64,000 nt of DNA from Desulfitobacterium chlororespirans DSM 11544 (GCF_900143285.1 NZ_FRDN01000005.1:157362-221361), one strand, 5' to 3'; shown: positions 9,007-19,207, counted from the stretch's first letter. The notes: generated from the sequence alone by a model not told the origin. Made by a program: numbers and translations.

Positions 9007-9038
9007 AGAGTCAAATTTAGGATTTGGCTCTTTTTTAT
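9007..9038 (+). terminator. Riboswitch expression-platform terminator
   Basis: The stem agagtcaaat (9007-9016) / atttggctct (9022-9031), with one G-U pair and a 5-base loop, is followed by a run of T. It sits between the glycine aptamer and the ACT gene, so it should be the on/off element of the switch. Confidence 0.82.
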
Positions 9039-9084
9039 TGGTAGAAAAAGCGAAGAGAAACAAAAAAGAAAAGGGGTAAAGAGC

Positions 9085-9387
9085 ATGAGCCTAGAACCAA
9101 CCCGTGATACGTCCAACCGCGTGATTATTTCTATCTTAGGCAAGGATCAAATAGGAATTATCGCCTGGCTGACCGGGCGCTTGGCGGAAAAATCCATCAA
9201 TGTTCTGGATCTTAGTCAAACCATTCTCCAGGGTTTTTTCACAATGATTATGATCGTGGATGTTACTCAATCCACGGCCTCCTCCTTAACCGAGCTCACC
9301 AAGCAATTGCAAAGCGAGGGAGAAGCCCGGGGCTTGAAGGTCAATGTTCAGCATGAAGATATTTTTGAATTTATGCATCGGGTATAG
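9085..9387 (+). CDS. ACT domain protein (UPF0237 type)
   Basis: A 100-residue protein made of one ACT domain: [21 protein letters not shown] at the N-terminus, then [23 protein letters not shown] domains bind amino acids, and this subfamily is nearly always next to a UPF0210 gene. The ATG at 9085 follows aaaggggtaaa; the longer in-frame reading would start inside the riboswitch terminator region. It is the first gene under the glycine riboswitch, which suggests that glycine or a related one-carbon metabolite is its ligand (inference). Confidence 0.9.
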   Translation: MSLEPTRDTSNRVIISILGKDQIGIIAWLTGRLAEKSINVLDLSQTILQGFFTMIMIVDVTQSTASSLTELTKQLQSEGEARGLKVNVQHEDIFEFMHRV

Positions 9388-9398
9388 GGGGAATTACT

Positions 9399-10766
9399 GT
9401 GAAAATGCATCTGGCTCCTCATGAAATACTGCAAACCATTGCAATGGTGGAAAATGAGAATTTAGACATCCGTACCATCACGATGGGCATAAGTCTGCTG
9501 GACTGTGCCGGAGATGATGTACAACAGGTGGAACAAAAAATCTACGATAAAATTACCCGCCAGGCTGAGCATTTAGTCAGTGTGGGGGAAGGCTTAGCTG
9601 CTCGTTACGGCATTCCTATTGTCAATAAAAGAGTCTCGGTAACTCCGGTGGCCCTCTTGGGTTCCAACTTTAATCCCGAAGAAATGGTCCGCCTGGCCAA
9701 AGCCTTAGACAGAGCGGCCAAGACGGTGGGGATTAACTTCCTGGGAGGTTTTTCCGCCCTCGTTCAAAAAGGCTTAACCAAGGGGGACAGCTCCTTGATC
9801 GAAGCGATTCCCCAGGCCTTGGCGGAGACAGAGTTTGTCTGCTCCTCGGTGAATATCGGTTCCACCAAATCGGGTATCAATATGGATGCTGTGCTGAAGA
9901 TGGGGGAAGTCATCCTGGACAGCGCCCGGCGGACAGCGGCTCAGGATGGTATCGCTGCTGCCAAACTCGTGGTCTTCTGCAACGCACCTGAGGATAATCC
10001 CTTCATGGCCGGTGCCTTTCACGGAGTGGGAGAGCCGGAAGCGGTGATCAACGTAGGGGTCAGCGGTCCCGGCGTTGTTGCTCATGCCGTCAAGAAAAGC
10101 CCCCAGGCAGATTTGGGAGAACTGGCCAACCTCATTAAACGAACTTCCTTTAAGATTACCCGTATGGGTGAATTGATTGGCAGAGAAGCTTCCCAGGCCT
10201 TGCAGGTTCCCTTTGGCATTGTGGATCTTTCCTTGGCCCCGACTCCGGCTGTGGGAGATAGTGTGGCGGAAATTCTTGAGAACATGGGTCTGGAACGCTG
10301 CGGTGCTCATGGGACCACGGCTGCTTTAGCCCTGCTTAATGATGCGGTGAAAAAAGGAGGAGCTATGGCATCCTCCCATGTGGGCGGTTTAAGTGGAGCC
10401 TTTATCCCTGTCTCCGAAGATGCGGGCATGATCGAAGCTGTGGAAGTCGGCGCCCTGAGCATCGAGAAGCTGGAGGCCATGACCTGTGTCTGCTCGGTAG
10501 GGCTGGACATGATCGCGATCCCCGGAGATGTGGAGCCGGAAACCATCGCCGGAATTATCGCCGACGAAGCCGCTATCGGCATGATCAATAAGAAGACAAC
10601 CGCTGTGCGGGTGATACCGGCCATCGGCAAAAAGGTGGGGGAGCGGGTTGAGTTCGGCGGACTGCTGGGCAGCGCCCCGGTGATTAAACTGAACCCCTTC
10701 TCTTCCCGTGAATTTATCCGGCGGGGCGGCAGAATTCCTGCTCCCATAACCAGTCTATCCAACTAA
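9399..10766 (+). CDS. UPF0210 / PFL family protein
   Basis: A 455-residue protein of the UPF0210 (DUF711) family, full length for the family. Recognisable stretches include [33 protein letters not shown] and [15 protein letters not shown]. The family has a glycyl-radical-enzyme-like barrel but lacks a clear glycyl-radical motif here, and no reaction is established. The GTG start at 9399 follows agggggaa, 11 bases after the ACT gene, so the two are co-translated. Control by a glycine riboswitch points to glycine or one-carbon metabolism. Confidence 0.9.
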   Translation: MKMHLAPHEILQTIAMVENENLDIRTITMGISLLDCAGDDVQQVEQKIYDKITRQAEHLVSVGEGLAARYGIPIVNKRVSVTPVALLGSNFNPEEMVRLAKALDRAAKTVGINFLGGFSALVQKGLTKGDSSLIEAIPQALAETEFVCSSVNIGSTKSGINMDAVLKMGEVILDSARRTAAQDGIAAAKLVVFCNAPEDNPFMAGAFHGVGEPEAVINVGVSGPGVVAHAVKKSPQADLGELANLIKRTSFKITRMGELIGREASQALQVPFGIVDLSLAPTPAVGDSVAEILENMGLERCGAHGTTAALALLNDAVKKGGAMASSHVGGLSGAFIPVSEDAGMIEAVEVGALSIEKLEAMTCVCSVGLDMIAIPGDVEPETIAGIIADEAAIGMINKKTTAVRVIPAIGKKVGERVEFGGLLGSAPVIKLNPFSSREFIRRGGRIPAPITSLSN

Positions 10767-10902
10767 AATTGGCCTTTGCTGAAAAAGGAAAATGGAAGGT
10801 GATTCCAATCACATTTTTTTAGAGCAATTCAGGTTAGAATAAGTCATAAGCAAATGATTGAATCATAAGCAAATGGCCTGCAGGAAAAAGGGGGATTTTA
10901 TC

Positions 10903-11238
10903 ATGGCACAAATTATGAAAAATATTGAGTTTTCCCAAGTTCTTGACCTGAATGAGCTGATTACTTACCAACAGGGACAAGTGATCAGCCGCACCCTTGC
11001 TCAGACTCCTATCGTCAGCATTACCTTATTTTCCCTGGATGAGGGAGAGGGCATCAGCACTCATACCACTTCGGGAGATGCCATGGTGCAAATTCTGGAT
11101 GGTGAAGCGGAAATCACCATCGGAGATAAAGTCCTGATCGTGAAAGAGGGAGAGACCCTGATCATGCCCTCTGATGTTCCCCATGGTTTGGAAGCCAGGA
11201 AACGGTTTAAAATGCTTTTGACGGTGATTAAGCACTAG
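10903..11238 (+). CDS. Small cupin protein
   Basis: A 111-residue single-domain cupin. The first cupin motif is degenerate (LDEGEGISTHTTSGDAMVQI, with fewer metal-binding histidines than usual), and the second reads MPSDVPHGLEA. Proteins of this size and type (QdoI/YxaG-like small cupins) bind a metal or small ligand. The ATG at 10903 follows aaaaaggggga; the longer reading from 10858 has no ribosome site. Function is open. Confidence 0.85.
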   Translation: MAQIMKNIEFSQVLDLNELITYQQGQVISRTLAQTPIVSITLFSLDEGEGISTHTTSGDAMVQILDGEAEITIGDKVLIVKEGETLIMPSDVPHGLEARKRFKMLLTVIKH

Positions 11239-11249
11239 GAACAGTATTT

Positions 11250-11441
11250 TTGATGAGGCAGACGCGGGGGTCTGTCTCTGCTGTTTCGTCCTGGAAAAGT
11301 TTCCAAAGCCCCGGAAGCCCATGTGTGCAAAAGGAAGATATGGATAAAATATATCCTGTATATATGGCTGCGGATGTGGTGGTCCTGGCTCCACCTATTG
11401 ACTATTGGCATCTGCAAGTCTATATCGTAAGAGGATTGTAA
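11250..11441 (+). pseudogene. Remnant of an FMN-reductase family flavoprotein
   Basis: The reading frame contains CVQKEDMDKIYPVYMAADVV followed by VLAPPIDYWHLQ. This is the FMN-binding part of NADPH-dependent FMN reductase/iron-sulfur flavoproteins, in which D(M)xxIY..M..ADVVVLASPIYYW is usual. The P-loop start is missing and the frame ends soon after the motif. There is no ribosome site. It is best read as a decayed internal fragment, perhaps left by deletion between the cupin and DsbA-like genes. Confidence 0.7.
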
Positions 11442-11473
11442 CTACAAGTAAATTTAAATTCAGGAGGAACTTC

Positions 11474-12076
11474 ATGATGCAACTGGAAGTATTTTTTGAT
11501 TACACTTGTCCCTACTGCTATTTAGCTTTCCATGAACTGAAACAAATTCTGCCAGAGTATCCCGAGCTTACAATACAGTGGCGTCCATGTGAAATCAATC
11601 CGCAGACAGAACCCCGGATGTCGGACTGGGACGAAGCTTCCCTGTGGCTCATTGAACTGAGGCCTCGCCTAAAGCAAGCAGACTTGTCCATTCATCGCCC
11701 CTTTGAACCCGGCAATTACACCAGTCTGGCAATTCAGGGATTGTTGTTCCTGGACGGGCAAGGGGCAGATATTATACGTTACAATGAGGCAGTATATTCC
11801 GCCGTGTTCCGCGATGGCAAAGATATTGAAAACATAGATGTGCTTAGCGATTGTGCCGCTTTGGCCGGAGGTGATGTGGATGCGTTCCGTCAGGCGTTGG
11901 TTTCGGGAACATACAGGGAAAAACAGCTGGCATTAAATCAATATGCTTGGCAGGAAAATGCTCTGGATTCCGTACCCTCTTTTCGGCTGGGTGATGCCCG
12001 CTTGAACGCTGTGTATGGAGCCGGCGTGTTGCGACAGCAGCTGACGGAGTTCTTTGAAAAGCATATTGCCCGGTAA
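11474..12076 (+). CDS. DsbA family oxidoreductase
   Basis: About 200 residues, thioredoxin fold with the redox motif CPYC at residues 12-15 (EVFFDYTCPYCYLAF) and a DsbA-type helical insertion. No signal peptide is present, so it acts in the cytoplasm, like FrnE-type DsbA proteins. The cis-Pro region is SVPSFRLGD, near residue 170. The ATG at 11474 (or 11477) follows caggaggaac. It may reduce or isomerise a small thiol or protein substrate. It is monocistronic and is followed by a hairpin terminator that recurs 1.3 kb downstream. Confidence 0.88.
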   Translation: MMQLEVFFDYTCPYCYLAFHELKQILPEYPELTIQWRPCEINPQTEPRMSDWDEASLWLIELRPRLKQADLSIHRPFEPGNYTSLAIQGLLFLDGQGADIIRYNEAVYSAVFRDGKDIENIDVLSDCAALAGGDVDAFRQALVSGTYREKQLALNQYAWQENALDSVPSFRLGDARLNAVYGAGVLRQQLTEFFEKHIAR

Positions 12077-12414
12077 AGTTGTCACTAAGCGATATGAGGA
12101 TGGGACATACCTTCTCTACAAGAGGAAGGTATGTCTTTTCTTATGTATGAGAAAAATTGGTATCATACATTACTATCTGGAATTCGTCGGTGCGAGTCTT
12201 TTTCATTTTAGGGGAGGGGTTCCTGTGATAAGGCAAATCAAAGAAAGCTTAGACATTTTGTTCCCTGTGTAAAAAACAAAAAATCTGCCACAATATATGT
12301 GACAGAAATGTGAATTTCTTTGATTTCTTGTACTTAATATACCATAAAATGAGAAAAATTTCAAGCCTTGTACTTAACTGGCTTTAGGTGTATTAAGTAT
12401 ATGAGGTGATTAAA
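12077..12414. other. Intergenic stretch between the DsbA-like and methyltransferase genes
   Basis: After the hairpin at 12103-12144 the region is AT-rich without a convincing gene. The 11-mer cttgtacttaa occurs at 12327-12337 and again at 12367-12377, exactly 40 bp apart, upstream of the methyltransferase. This may be a pair of operator half-sites. The short frame ending at 12272 has no coding character. Confidence 0.5.
12103..12144 (+). repeat. Hairpin repeat, copy 1
   Basis: A 42-base element with the stem gacataccttc / gaaggtatgtc-like arms and a tail ttttcttat, acting as a terminator for the DsbA-like gene. It matches copy 2 (13376-13417) at 38 of 42 positions; three of the four differences keep or improve pairing. 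Confidence 0.75.
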
Positions 12415-13329
12415 ATGGAACAGAAAAGTGTAACGGCACTGGTTAGCACATTTTCCAGGGCATACCATGCAGTGAACAATGAAGTGAAAATTTTTGATGA
12501 CAGTATGGCAAGGCTATTCTTAAGCGAAGAAGAATACGGACAAATATCAAAGAATATGGCAGAAGGTATTGGTTTTTTTAATCCGTCCTTTAAAGGGACA
12601 CCGGATGAGGCTCTAAGATGGGTAGTGGATAATCAACTATCCCCTTCACCCCTTGGCAGAGCGGCATTTACAGAAAAAGCACTTCAAGCTGCTGTGTCGA
12701 GCGGCGCAAGACAGTATTTGATTTTGGGTGCAGGGTATGACAGCTTTGCCTATCGCCAGCCTGCTTGGGCAAAGGGAATACAAATTTTTGAGATTGACCA
12801 CCCAGCGACAGCAAAGGATAAAAGGGCGAAACTGGAGAATTCCAGGATAACAATACCCGATAATGTCCAATATATTGGGGCTGATTTTATGAAACAAGAA
12901 TGGCAGACGGCCTTGACTCAAAACATTAAATTTAATAAAAACCAAATCAGCTTTTGCAGCATTTTGGGAGTTGCCTATTATCTTTCGGTTCAAACATTTG
13001 TAGATCTGATTTCTGCGCTCAGTGCGCTTTTACCTGTGGGTAGTTCTATTGTATTTGACTATCCTGATGAAAACAGCTACACCGACAAAGGGGGAGAACG
13101 GGCAAAAAAACAAGCGATGTTGGCAGCGACGGCCAATGAAAAAATGCTTGCCGGCTATTCTTATGAAGATATGGAAAATATATTTTCCTCCCATGGGTTC
13201 TTGATATATGAGCATCTAACACCTGGGGAAGTGACACGACAATATTTTGAAGCCTACAATCAGGCCAACCCTTTGCATCCGATGACGGCATTTGACAATG
13301 TAAATTATTGCCTTGCGGTAAGAAAATAA
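12415..13329 (+). CDS. Class I SAM-dependent methyltransferase (leucine carboxyl methyltransferase-like)
   Basis: A 304-residue methyltransferase of the TIGR00027 / Ppm1-like O-methyltransferase class. SAM motif I is ARQYLILGAGYDSFAYR (about 100-116), followed by the acidic strand FEIDHPATAKDKR that binds the ribose. The ATG at 12415 is 6 bases after gaggtg. Members act on carboxyl or hydroxyl groups of small molecules and are often found in natural-product settings; no partner is visible here. The gene is framed on both sides by near-identical hairpins and is AT-richer than its surroundings, which may point to horizontal gain as a cassette. Confidence 0.87.
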   Translation: MEQKSVTALVSTFSRAYHAVNNEVKIFDDSMARLFLSEEEYGQISKNMAEGIGFFNPSFKGTPDEALRWVVDNQLSPSPLGRAAFTEKALQAAVSSGARQYLILGAGYDSFAYRQPAWAKGIQIFEIDHPATAKDKRAKLENSRITIPDNVQYIGADFMKQEWQTALTQNIKFNKNQISFCSILGVAYYLSVQTFVDLISALSALLPVGSSIVFDYPDENSYTDKGGERAKKQAMLAATANEKMLAGYSYEDMENIFSSHGFLIYEHLTPGEVTRQYFEAYNQANPLHPMTAFDNVNYCLAVRK

Positions 13330-13375
13330 GCATAATTATCAGCTCGAAAAATCCTTTTCCACTATTGTTCCCAAA

Positions 13376-13417
13376 GGACATACTTTCTCGACAAGGGGAG
13401 GGTATGTCTTTTCTTAT
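13376..13417 (+). repeat. Hairpin repeat, copy 2
   Basis: The second copy of the 42-base hairpin, here 46 bases after the methyltransferase stop. It ends in the same ttttcttat tail and would terminate that transcript. Confidence 0.75.
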
Positions 13418-13499
13418 AGGGTAAAGCGCAGTATTATGGATTCAGCGTTTACTGAATCCAAATTATATAGACAACAAAAATTTTAGGAGGAGAATATTC

Positions 13500-13874
13500 A
13501 TGGATATAAACAAATTTGCAACTCAGTACTGGAATCATATTGCTACGCAGAACGAAGAAGAATTACCAAAGTATTTTCATGAAGATGCCTGTATACGATG
13601 GCATAATACAAATGAGCAATTTAATGTCAAAGAATTTTTAAGAGCCAATTGTGATTATCCTGGAAGCTGGAGTGGCGAAGTTGAACGAATAGAACACGTT
13701 GGCAATAGTGTGATTACGGTTACACGTGTTTGGTCAAAAGAAGATTCCTTTCATGTGGCTTCATTTTTTGAGATGAGCGAAGATAAAATAAAGGGCCTGG
13801 ACGAATACTGGGGTGATGATGGTACAGCTCCTCAATGGAGAATAGATAAAAATATAGGCAAGCCGATTCGATAA
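13500..13874 (+). CDS. SnoaL-like / NTF2-fold family protein
   Basis: A 124-residue protein with the pattern of a small NTF2-like (SnoaL/nuclear transport factor 2) domain: an N-terminal helix, then KYFHEDACIRWHNTNEQF, a helix carrying DYPGSWSGEVERIEHVGN, and beta strands ending at KGLDEYWGDDGTAPQWR. The C-terminal DEYWGD signature is common in this family. These proteins bind or isomerise small hydrophobic ligands; the role is unknown. The ATG at 13500 follows ggaggagaat. Confidence 0.8.
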   Translation: MDINKFATQYWNHIATQNEEELPKYFHEDACIRWHNTNEQFNVKEFLRANCDYPGSWSGEVERIEHVGNSVITVTRVWSKEDSFHVASFFEMSEDKIKGLDEYWGDDGTAPQWRIDKNIGKPIR

Positions 13875-14028
13875 GCGAGAGTTTGTTTTGGCAAAAAAGA
13901 GCAAGATAACGCTCATCAGGCGTTAAATATTGTATACATGGTGTAAAAAGGTTGATACTTATAAGAAATGTAGGTAAATTAAAACCATGCCTCAGCAGGA
14001 GGAAAAACCTAGAGTATGGAGGATGGAC

Positions 14029-16380
14029 ATGATACGTTTAATTGAAAACGGTATATACCTTATTCAAGGTAAGCAAGCCTTAGAGGTAAAAGATACAAAT
14101 GTTCTTTGGGATCTTAATGGTCAGACCGTTGATCCGGAGCAGCTTCTCAAGGAAGAATTCTCGGATCGTGAAATGGCCCGTAAAAATACCATGGCTTATC
14201 AGATTCTCTCCCGGCATAATACCTCCGGAAACATGGATGATCTGAAGATTCGCTTTGATGCCTTAACTTCTCATGATATCACTTATGTGGGGATTGTGCA
14301 GACGGCACGGGCCAGCGGCTTGAAGGAATTCCCGATTCCCTATGTGTTGACCAACTGTCATAACAGTTTGTCGGCAGTGGGTGGAACCATCAACGAAGAT
14401 GATCATGTCTTCGGTTTGTCTGCAGCTCAAAAATACGGCGGTATCTATGTTCCTGCCCATCAAGCGGTCATCCATCAATATATGAGAGAGATGATGACAG
14501 GCTGCGGCAGCATGATTCTGGGCTCGGACAGCCATACCCGTTACGGTGCCTTTGGCACTATGGGAGTGGGGGAAGGCGGACCGGAGCTGGTTAAGCAGCT
14601 TCTCAGCAAAACCTATGATGTGAAATATCCCGGTGTCGTGGCCATCTATCTGGAAGGCAAACCCCGTCCTGGCGTAGGCCCCCAAGACGTGGCCCTGGCC
14701 ATTATCGGAGCAGTCTTTAAGAATGGCTTTGTTAAAAATAAAGTCATGGAATTTGTGGGCCCCGGCATTGAGAATCTATCAGTGGACTTCCGCAGTGGTA
14801 TTGATGTCATGACTACAGAAACCACTTGCTTAAGCTCCATTTGGACTACCGACGATCAAGTGAAGAAGTATTATGATATCCATGGCCGCAGTGAAGCTTA
14901 TGCCAAGCTGGAGCCGGGAGAAGTGGCCTATTATGATGGTATGGTAGTGGTGGACTTAAGCAAAATCGTGCCCATGATCGCCATGCCTTTCCATCCCAGC
15001 AATACCTTTACCATTGCCGAGCTCAATGAGAACCCTTACGATATCCTTAAACAGGTGGAAGCAGAGGCAAGAAAACAGCTGGATAATCCCCGGATTAAGT
15101 TCAATCTGACGGAGCGGATCGTCAATGACCGGCTCCATGTGGATCAGGCCATCGTGGCAGGCTGTGCCGGCGGCAGCTTTGAAAACATTATGGATGTAGC
15201 CGCTATCCTGGACAGCCAATCGGTGGGGAACGACTACCTCTCCTTCAGCGTCTATCCTTCCAGTCAGCCCATTTATTACGAACTCATTAAGCGAGGCGCT
15301 ATCGGCAAGCTGATGCAGGCAGGGACACTGATTAAGACAGCCTTCTGCGGTCCCTGCTTTGGGGCCGGGGATGTACCTGCCAACGGTCAATTCAGCATTC
15401 GTCATACCACAAGGAACTTTCCTAACCGGGAAGGCTCTAAACCCGGAGAACTGCAGATATCTTCAGTTGCCCTGATGGACGCACGTTCTATTGCCGCCAC
15501 AGTGATTCGCGGTGGTCAGCTGACCCCGGCGACGGAGATTGATTTTACCCCCGCAGAAGCCGATTATGAATTTAATGCTGATATCTATGCCAAGAGAGTG
15601 TATCAAGGTTTCGGCAAACCCATACCTGAGTCTGAATTGAAGTTCGGCCCCAATATTGCCGACTGGCCGGAGATGATTGCCCTCCCCGAGAATATTCTCC
15701 TGAAATTTGCGGCTGTCATTCACGATCCCGTCACCACCACAGATGAGTTGATTCCTTCGGGAGAAACCTCCTCTTACCGTTCCAACCCTCTGCGGCTTGC
15801 GGAATTTACCCTTTCCCGGAAAGAACCTCACTATGTGGACCGTGCCAAAGAGGTTCAAGTTTTAGAGCAAGAACGCCGCGGCCTGGTGGCCGGTGCCAAG
15901 GGCCTGGCCGACCTAAGCGATGGTTTGCGCGGATTGGCAGAGCAAATCCTCCAAGCAGCACCTACTTATACTCATCTGCAGGAAGCCTTAGCCGCCACTG
16001 GGATCGGCACGGTGATCTATGCGGTGAAACCTGGGGATGGTTCGGCACGGGAGCAGGCTGCATCCTGTCAGAAGGTCTTGGGAGGATGGGCGAATATCGC
16101 TCAGGAGTACGCTACCAAGCGTTACCGGAGCAACCTGATCAATTGGGGAATGCTGCCCTTTACCTGGGATAGTGACCCTGAGATCGACTTCCATGTGGAT
16201 GATGTACTTTTTGTCCCGGGGATTCGCCAGAGCATCATCAATGAAGCAGCCACTATCACGGGGCAGCTGTTTACTGCTCATGGGGTTAAAGAGGTTAAGC
16301 TCCAGCTCAATCCGCTGACTCAGGACGAGAGAGAGATTATCCTCCAGGGAAGCCTTATTAACTACTACGCCGCCAACTGA
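14029..16380 (+). CDS. Aconitase-family hydratase (YbhJ-like)
   Basis: About 783 residues. Aconitase/isopropylmalate-isomerase signatures are present: [19 protein letters not shown], cluster-ligand cysteines in [12 protein letters not shown] (about 378) and [10 protein letters not shown] (about 438 and 441), and [13 protein letters not shown] in the swivel-linker region. The C-terminal 150 residues form the small substrate-gating domain. The domain order resembles the uncharacterised E. coli YbhJ hydratase rather than AcnA/AcnB. The ATG at 14029 follows tatggaggatgg. It lies directly upstream of pckA, with a terminator between. The substrate is unproven. Confidence 0.83.
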   Translation: MIRLIENGIYLIQGKQALEVKDTNVLWDLNGQTVDPEQLLKEEFSDREMARKNTMAYQILSRHNTSGNMDDLKIRFDALTSHDITYVGIVQTARASGLKEFPIPYVLTNCHNSLSAVGGTINEDDHVFGLSAAQKYGGIYVPAHQAVIHQYMREMMTGCGSMILGSDSHTRYGAFGTMGVGEGGPELVKQLLSKTYDVKYPGVVAIYLEGKPRPGVGPQDVALAIIGAVFKNGFVKNKVMEFVGPGIENLSVDFRSGIDVMTTETTCLSSIWTTDDQVKKYYDIHGRSEAYAKLEPGEVAYYDGMVVVDLSKIVPMIAMPFHPSNTFTIAELNENPYDILKQVEAEARKQLDNPRIKFNLTERIVNDRLHVDQAIVAGCAGGSFENIMDVAAILDSQSVGNDYLSFSVYPSSQPIYYELIKRGAIGKLMQAGTLIKTAFCGPCFGAGDVPANGQFSIRHTTRNFPNREGSKPGELQISSVALMDARSIAATVIRGGQLTPATEIDFTPAEADYEFNADIYAKRVYQGFGKPIPESELKFGPNIADWPEMIALPENILLKFAAVIHDPVTTTDELIPSGETSSYRSNPLRLAEFTLSRKEPHYVDRAKEVQVLEQERRGLVAGAKGLADLSDGLRGLAEQILQAAPTYTHLQEALAATGIGTVIYAVKPGDGSAREQAASCQKVLGGWANIAQEYATKRYRSNLINWGMLPFTWDSDPEIDFHVDDVLFVPGIRQSIINEAATITGQLFTAHGVKEVKLQLNPLTQDEREIILQGSLINYYAAN

Positions 16381-16406
16381 AGCTGCCTCATTCCGATGAG
16401 ATAATA

Positions 16407-16457
16407 AAAAAACTATGCAGAGCCTGGTGAAATCCAGTCGTACTGCATAGTTTTTTC
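16407..16457 (+). terminator. Rho-independent terminator
   Basis: A 13-bp stem, aaaaaactatgca / tgcatagtttttt, with a T-run built into the 3' arm. Terminates the hydratase transcript ahead of pckA. Confidence 0.85.
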
Positions 16458-16584
16458 GTATATTAATCATCAAAAATGAAAAAATGGGTGCCAAATTCAA
16501 TGCTCTACTGCTATAATGGTGAATGTGTATTGCACGTCCCATGTATTTTGTATATTTTAATCACGGAAAAGGAGCAGCGTTATC

Positions 16585-18126
16585 ATGGATCAAATTGTTC
16601 ATCATAATTTAGAGGTATCAGAATTAGTTGACATGGCCCTTGAGCGTGGAGAAGGTACTCTTGCTTCCAGTGGAGCATTTCGTGTAAGTACGGGGAAATA
16701 TACAGGACGTTCCCCTCTCGATAAATTTATCGTCGATGAACCTTCGGTCCATGATCGGATCGATTGGGGCTCAGTGAATCGCCCTATTGCTCAGGAATAC
16801 TTTGAGAAGCTTTATGATGAAGTCCAAGCCTATATAGAAGCTAAAGAAGAAGTGTTTGTTTTTGATGGTTTTGCCGGGGCAGATGAAGAATACCGCCTTC
16901 CCATCCGGGTCATCAATGAGTTCGCCTGGCAGAATCTCTTTGTACACCAACTTTTTATTCGCCCGACCCCAGAGGAATTAGATAACCATCAAGCCCAGTT
17001 TACAATTATTGCTGTCCCCAGTTTTAAAGCCGATCCGGAAGTCCATGGAACCCATTCCGAGGCCTTTATCATTTGCTCCTTCGAAAAGCGGGTGGTATTG
17101 ATTGGGGGGACCCATTATGCCGGCGAGATGAAGAAATCCATCTTCAGCGTCATGAACTACTATTTGCCCTTAAGGGAAGTCATGCCCATGCATTGTTCGG
17201 CCAATATCGGTGCAGATGGGGATGTAGCCCTGTTCTTTGGTTTATCTGGAACGGGAAAGACCACTCTTTCCGCCGATCCGGAGCGCTGTTTAATCGGTGA
17301 TGATGAGCATGGCTGGTCAAAAAACGGTGTCTTTAATTTTGAAGGGGGCTGCTATGCAAAATGCATCAACCTATCGGAAGAAAAAGAACCGCAGATTTGG
17401 CATGCCATTCGCTTTGGAACGGTTCTGGAGAACGTCGTTCTTCATCCGGATACCCGGATTGCCGATTATGACGATGCTACACTGACGGAGAATACACGGG
17501 CGGCTTATCCTATTGATTACATCGAAGGAGCCGTAATCCCTGGTGTAGGGGGACAGCCTAAGGTGATTGTTTTCCTCACTGCGGACGCCTTTGGGGTATT
17601 GCCTCCCATCGCCAAACTCACCAAGGAGCAAGCGATGTATCATTTCTTATCCGGATATACCTCCAAGCTGGCCGGAACTGAGCGGGGAATTACAGAGCCA
17701 CAGGCTACTTTTTCCACCTGCTTTGGTGCGCCTTTCCTTCCTTTGGCGCCCCAAGTGTATGCGGAAATGCTGGGAGAGAGAATCAGCACCTATGGTACGC
17801 GGGTCTATCTGGTCAATACCGGTTGGTCCGGTGGCGCTTACGGAGTGGGCAAGCGTATTAAATTGGGCTATACCCGGGCGATGATTACGGCAGCCCTCCA
17901 AGGCACCTTGGAGCAGGCTGAATTCACCGCTGATCCGAATTTTGGTGTTCTGGTTCCTGACCATGTGGAAGGGGTGCCCAGTGAGGTTTTAAATCCAAGA
18001 TTGACCTGGCAGAATAAAGAGGCTTATGATATCAATGCCAGGGAACTGGCTCAGCGCTTCCGAAAGAACTTCGAGCAATTTGCTCAGACTGCTGAAGAAA
18101 TCCGCCAGGCAGGGCCGAAAGCTTAA
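16585..18126 (+). CDS. pckA: Phosphoenolpyruvate carboxykinase (ATP)
   Basis: A 513-residue ATP-type PEPCK, close to the usual length. The kinase P-loop is [14 protein letters not shown] (about 218-231), with the metal-binding GDDEHGWS next and the adenine-binding region further on. It interconverts oxaloacetate plus ATP and PEP plus CO2 in the cytoplasm; in anaerobes it can run in either direction. The ATG at 16585 follows aaaggagcag, and a TATAAT (16512-16517) upstream probably belongs to its promoter. The hydratase next door also acts on dicarboxylate or tricarboxylate-type acids, so a shared metabolic theme is likely. Confidence 0.97.
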   Translation: MDQIVHHNLEVSELVDMALERGEGTLASSGAFRVSTGKYTGRSPLDKFIVDEPSVHDRIDWGSVNRPIAQEYFEKLYDEVQAYIEAKEEVFVFDGFAGADEEYRLPIRVINEFAWQNLFVHQLFIRPTPEELDNHQAQFTIIAVPSFKADPEVHGTHSEAFIICSFEKRVVLIGGTHYAGEMKKSIFSVMNYYLPLREVMPMHCSANIGADGDVALFFGLSGTGKTTLSADPERCLIGDDEHGWSKNGVFNFEGGCYAKCINLSEEKEPQIWHAIRFGTVLENVVLHPDTRIADYDDATLTENTRAAYPIDYIEGAVIPGVGGQPKVIVFLTADAFGVLPPIAKLTKEQAMYHFLSGYTSKLAGTERGITEPQATFSTCFGAPFLPLAPQVYAEMLGERISTYGTRVYLVNTGWSGGAYGVGKRIKLGYTRAMITAALQGTLEQAEFTADPNFGVLVPDHVEGVPSEVLNPRLTWQNKEAYDINARELAQRFRKNFEQFAQTAEEIRQAGPKA

Positions 18127-18189
18127 GTAAGAAGCTCGTGAATGGTGTGGAGTTTTAATTATTCCAAAAGATAGAAGAAGAGGGATGCT

Positions 18190-19152
18190 GTGAAAGGTTA
18201 TAAGATAGGAAGCTTTCTTTTAGTTCTCCTATTGGCAATATCGTTAATAGGCTGCGCAGACTTGGCGAATCCTAATCCTCAGAACGCTCAGGATCAGAGG
18301 AATGGCGTTAAAGAGAGGCAAAACCCCGGAAGTTCCTTGGGGAAAGATAACGCGGATACTAAGGCTTTGCAGGTAAGCTTTATCGATGTAGGTCAAGCCG
18401 ATTCGGCCCTGATTCAGATTCCCAACGGCAAAAATATACTGATCGATGCCGGCAATAATGCCGATGCGGAGTTCTTAATCAAGTATCTCCAAGACCGGGG
18501 GATTGAGGAAATTCATATCCTGATTGGAACTCATCCTCATGAGGATCACATCGGAGGATTGGATAAGGTTATAGAGGAGTTTAAGATCGGGCAGGTGATT
18601 ATGCCCAAGGTGACCAGCACTACCAGGACATTTGAGGATGTTTTGCTGGCTGTCCAGGAGAAAGGATTGAAAATCAAGGAAGGGAAGGCCGGAGTCCAGT
18701 TGGATTTAGGGCCGCCCGAGGAAGGTATGCCTGCCGTTTCAGCAGAAATCCTTGCCCCCATGTCCGGTAAATATGAGGACATGAACAATTACAGCATCGT
18801 CCTGCGCTTAGTCTATGGACCCCATGCCTTTCTCTTTACAGGAGATGCGGAAGATGTCTCGGAAAAAGAAATGCTGGCCTCTGGCGTAAATCTAAAGGCT
18901 GATGTCCTGAAAGTAGGTCATCACGGCAGTAAATCATCGACGACGAAAGATTTTCTCGCTGCTGTAGCTCCCAAGCATGCTATTATCTCTGTAGGGAAGG
19001 ATAACAGCTATGGTCACCCAACAGAAACTGTTCTTAAACGGTTAAGCGATGCAGGGATTGGGATTTACAGAACCGATCAAGTCGGGACCATAACAGTGAC
19101 TTCCAATGGTTCGACACTCACATTTGCCACAACAACCCATGAGGCTCAATAA
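18190..19152 (+). CDS. ComEC/Rec2-like metallo-beta-lactamase-fold lipoprotein
   Basis: A 320-residue lipoprotein with signal peptide and lipobox (SLIGC, cysteine near 18), then a metallo-beta-lactamase domain like the C-terminal part of ComEC. The metal ligands are GTHPHEDHIGG (about 113-123), FTGDAED and KVGHHGSKSST. The GTG start at 18190 is short of the usual RBS strength. It acts outside the membrane, probably as a phosphodiesterase or nuclease. A DUF3006 gene follows after 55 bases, the pairing commonly found with this type of ComEC-like protein. Confidence 0.9.
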   Translation: MKGYKIGSFLLVLLLAISLIGCADLANPNPQNAQDQRNGVKERQNPGSSLGKDNADTKALQVSFIDVGQADSALIQIPNGKNILIDAGNNADAEFLIKYLQDRGIEEIHILIGTHPHEDHIGGLDKVIEEFKIGQVIMPKVTSTTRTFEDVLLAVQEKGLKIKEGKAGVQLDLGPPEEGMPAVSAEILAPMSGKYEDMNNYSIVLRLVYGPHAFLFTGDAEDVSEKEMLASGVNLKADVLKVGHHGSKSSTTKDFLAAVAPKHAIISVGKDNSYGHPTETVLKRLSDAGIGIYRTDQVGTITVTSNGSTLTFATTTHEAQ

Positions 19153-19207
19153 GCCAAGAGAAAACTGCCTGAAGGATCTTTGCAGCTGAGAAAGGAGTTG
19201 CCTGAAA

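Noticed and set aside
9774-10310. Long minus-strand frame inside the UPF0210 gene
   Set aside because: Shadow frame; the plus-strand protein is complete and conserved in pattern.
12054-12272. Plus-strand 72-residue frame after the DsbA-like gene
   Set aside because: It runs through the terminator hairpin and starts inside the upstream gene.
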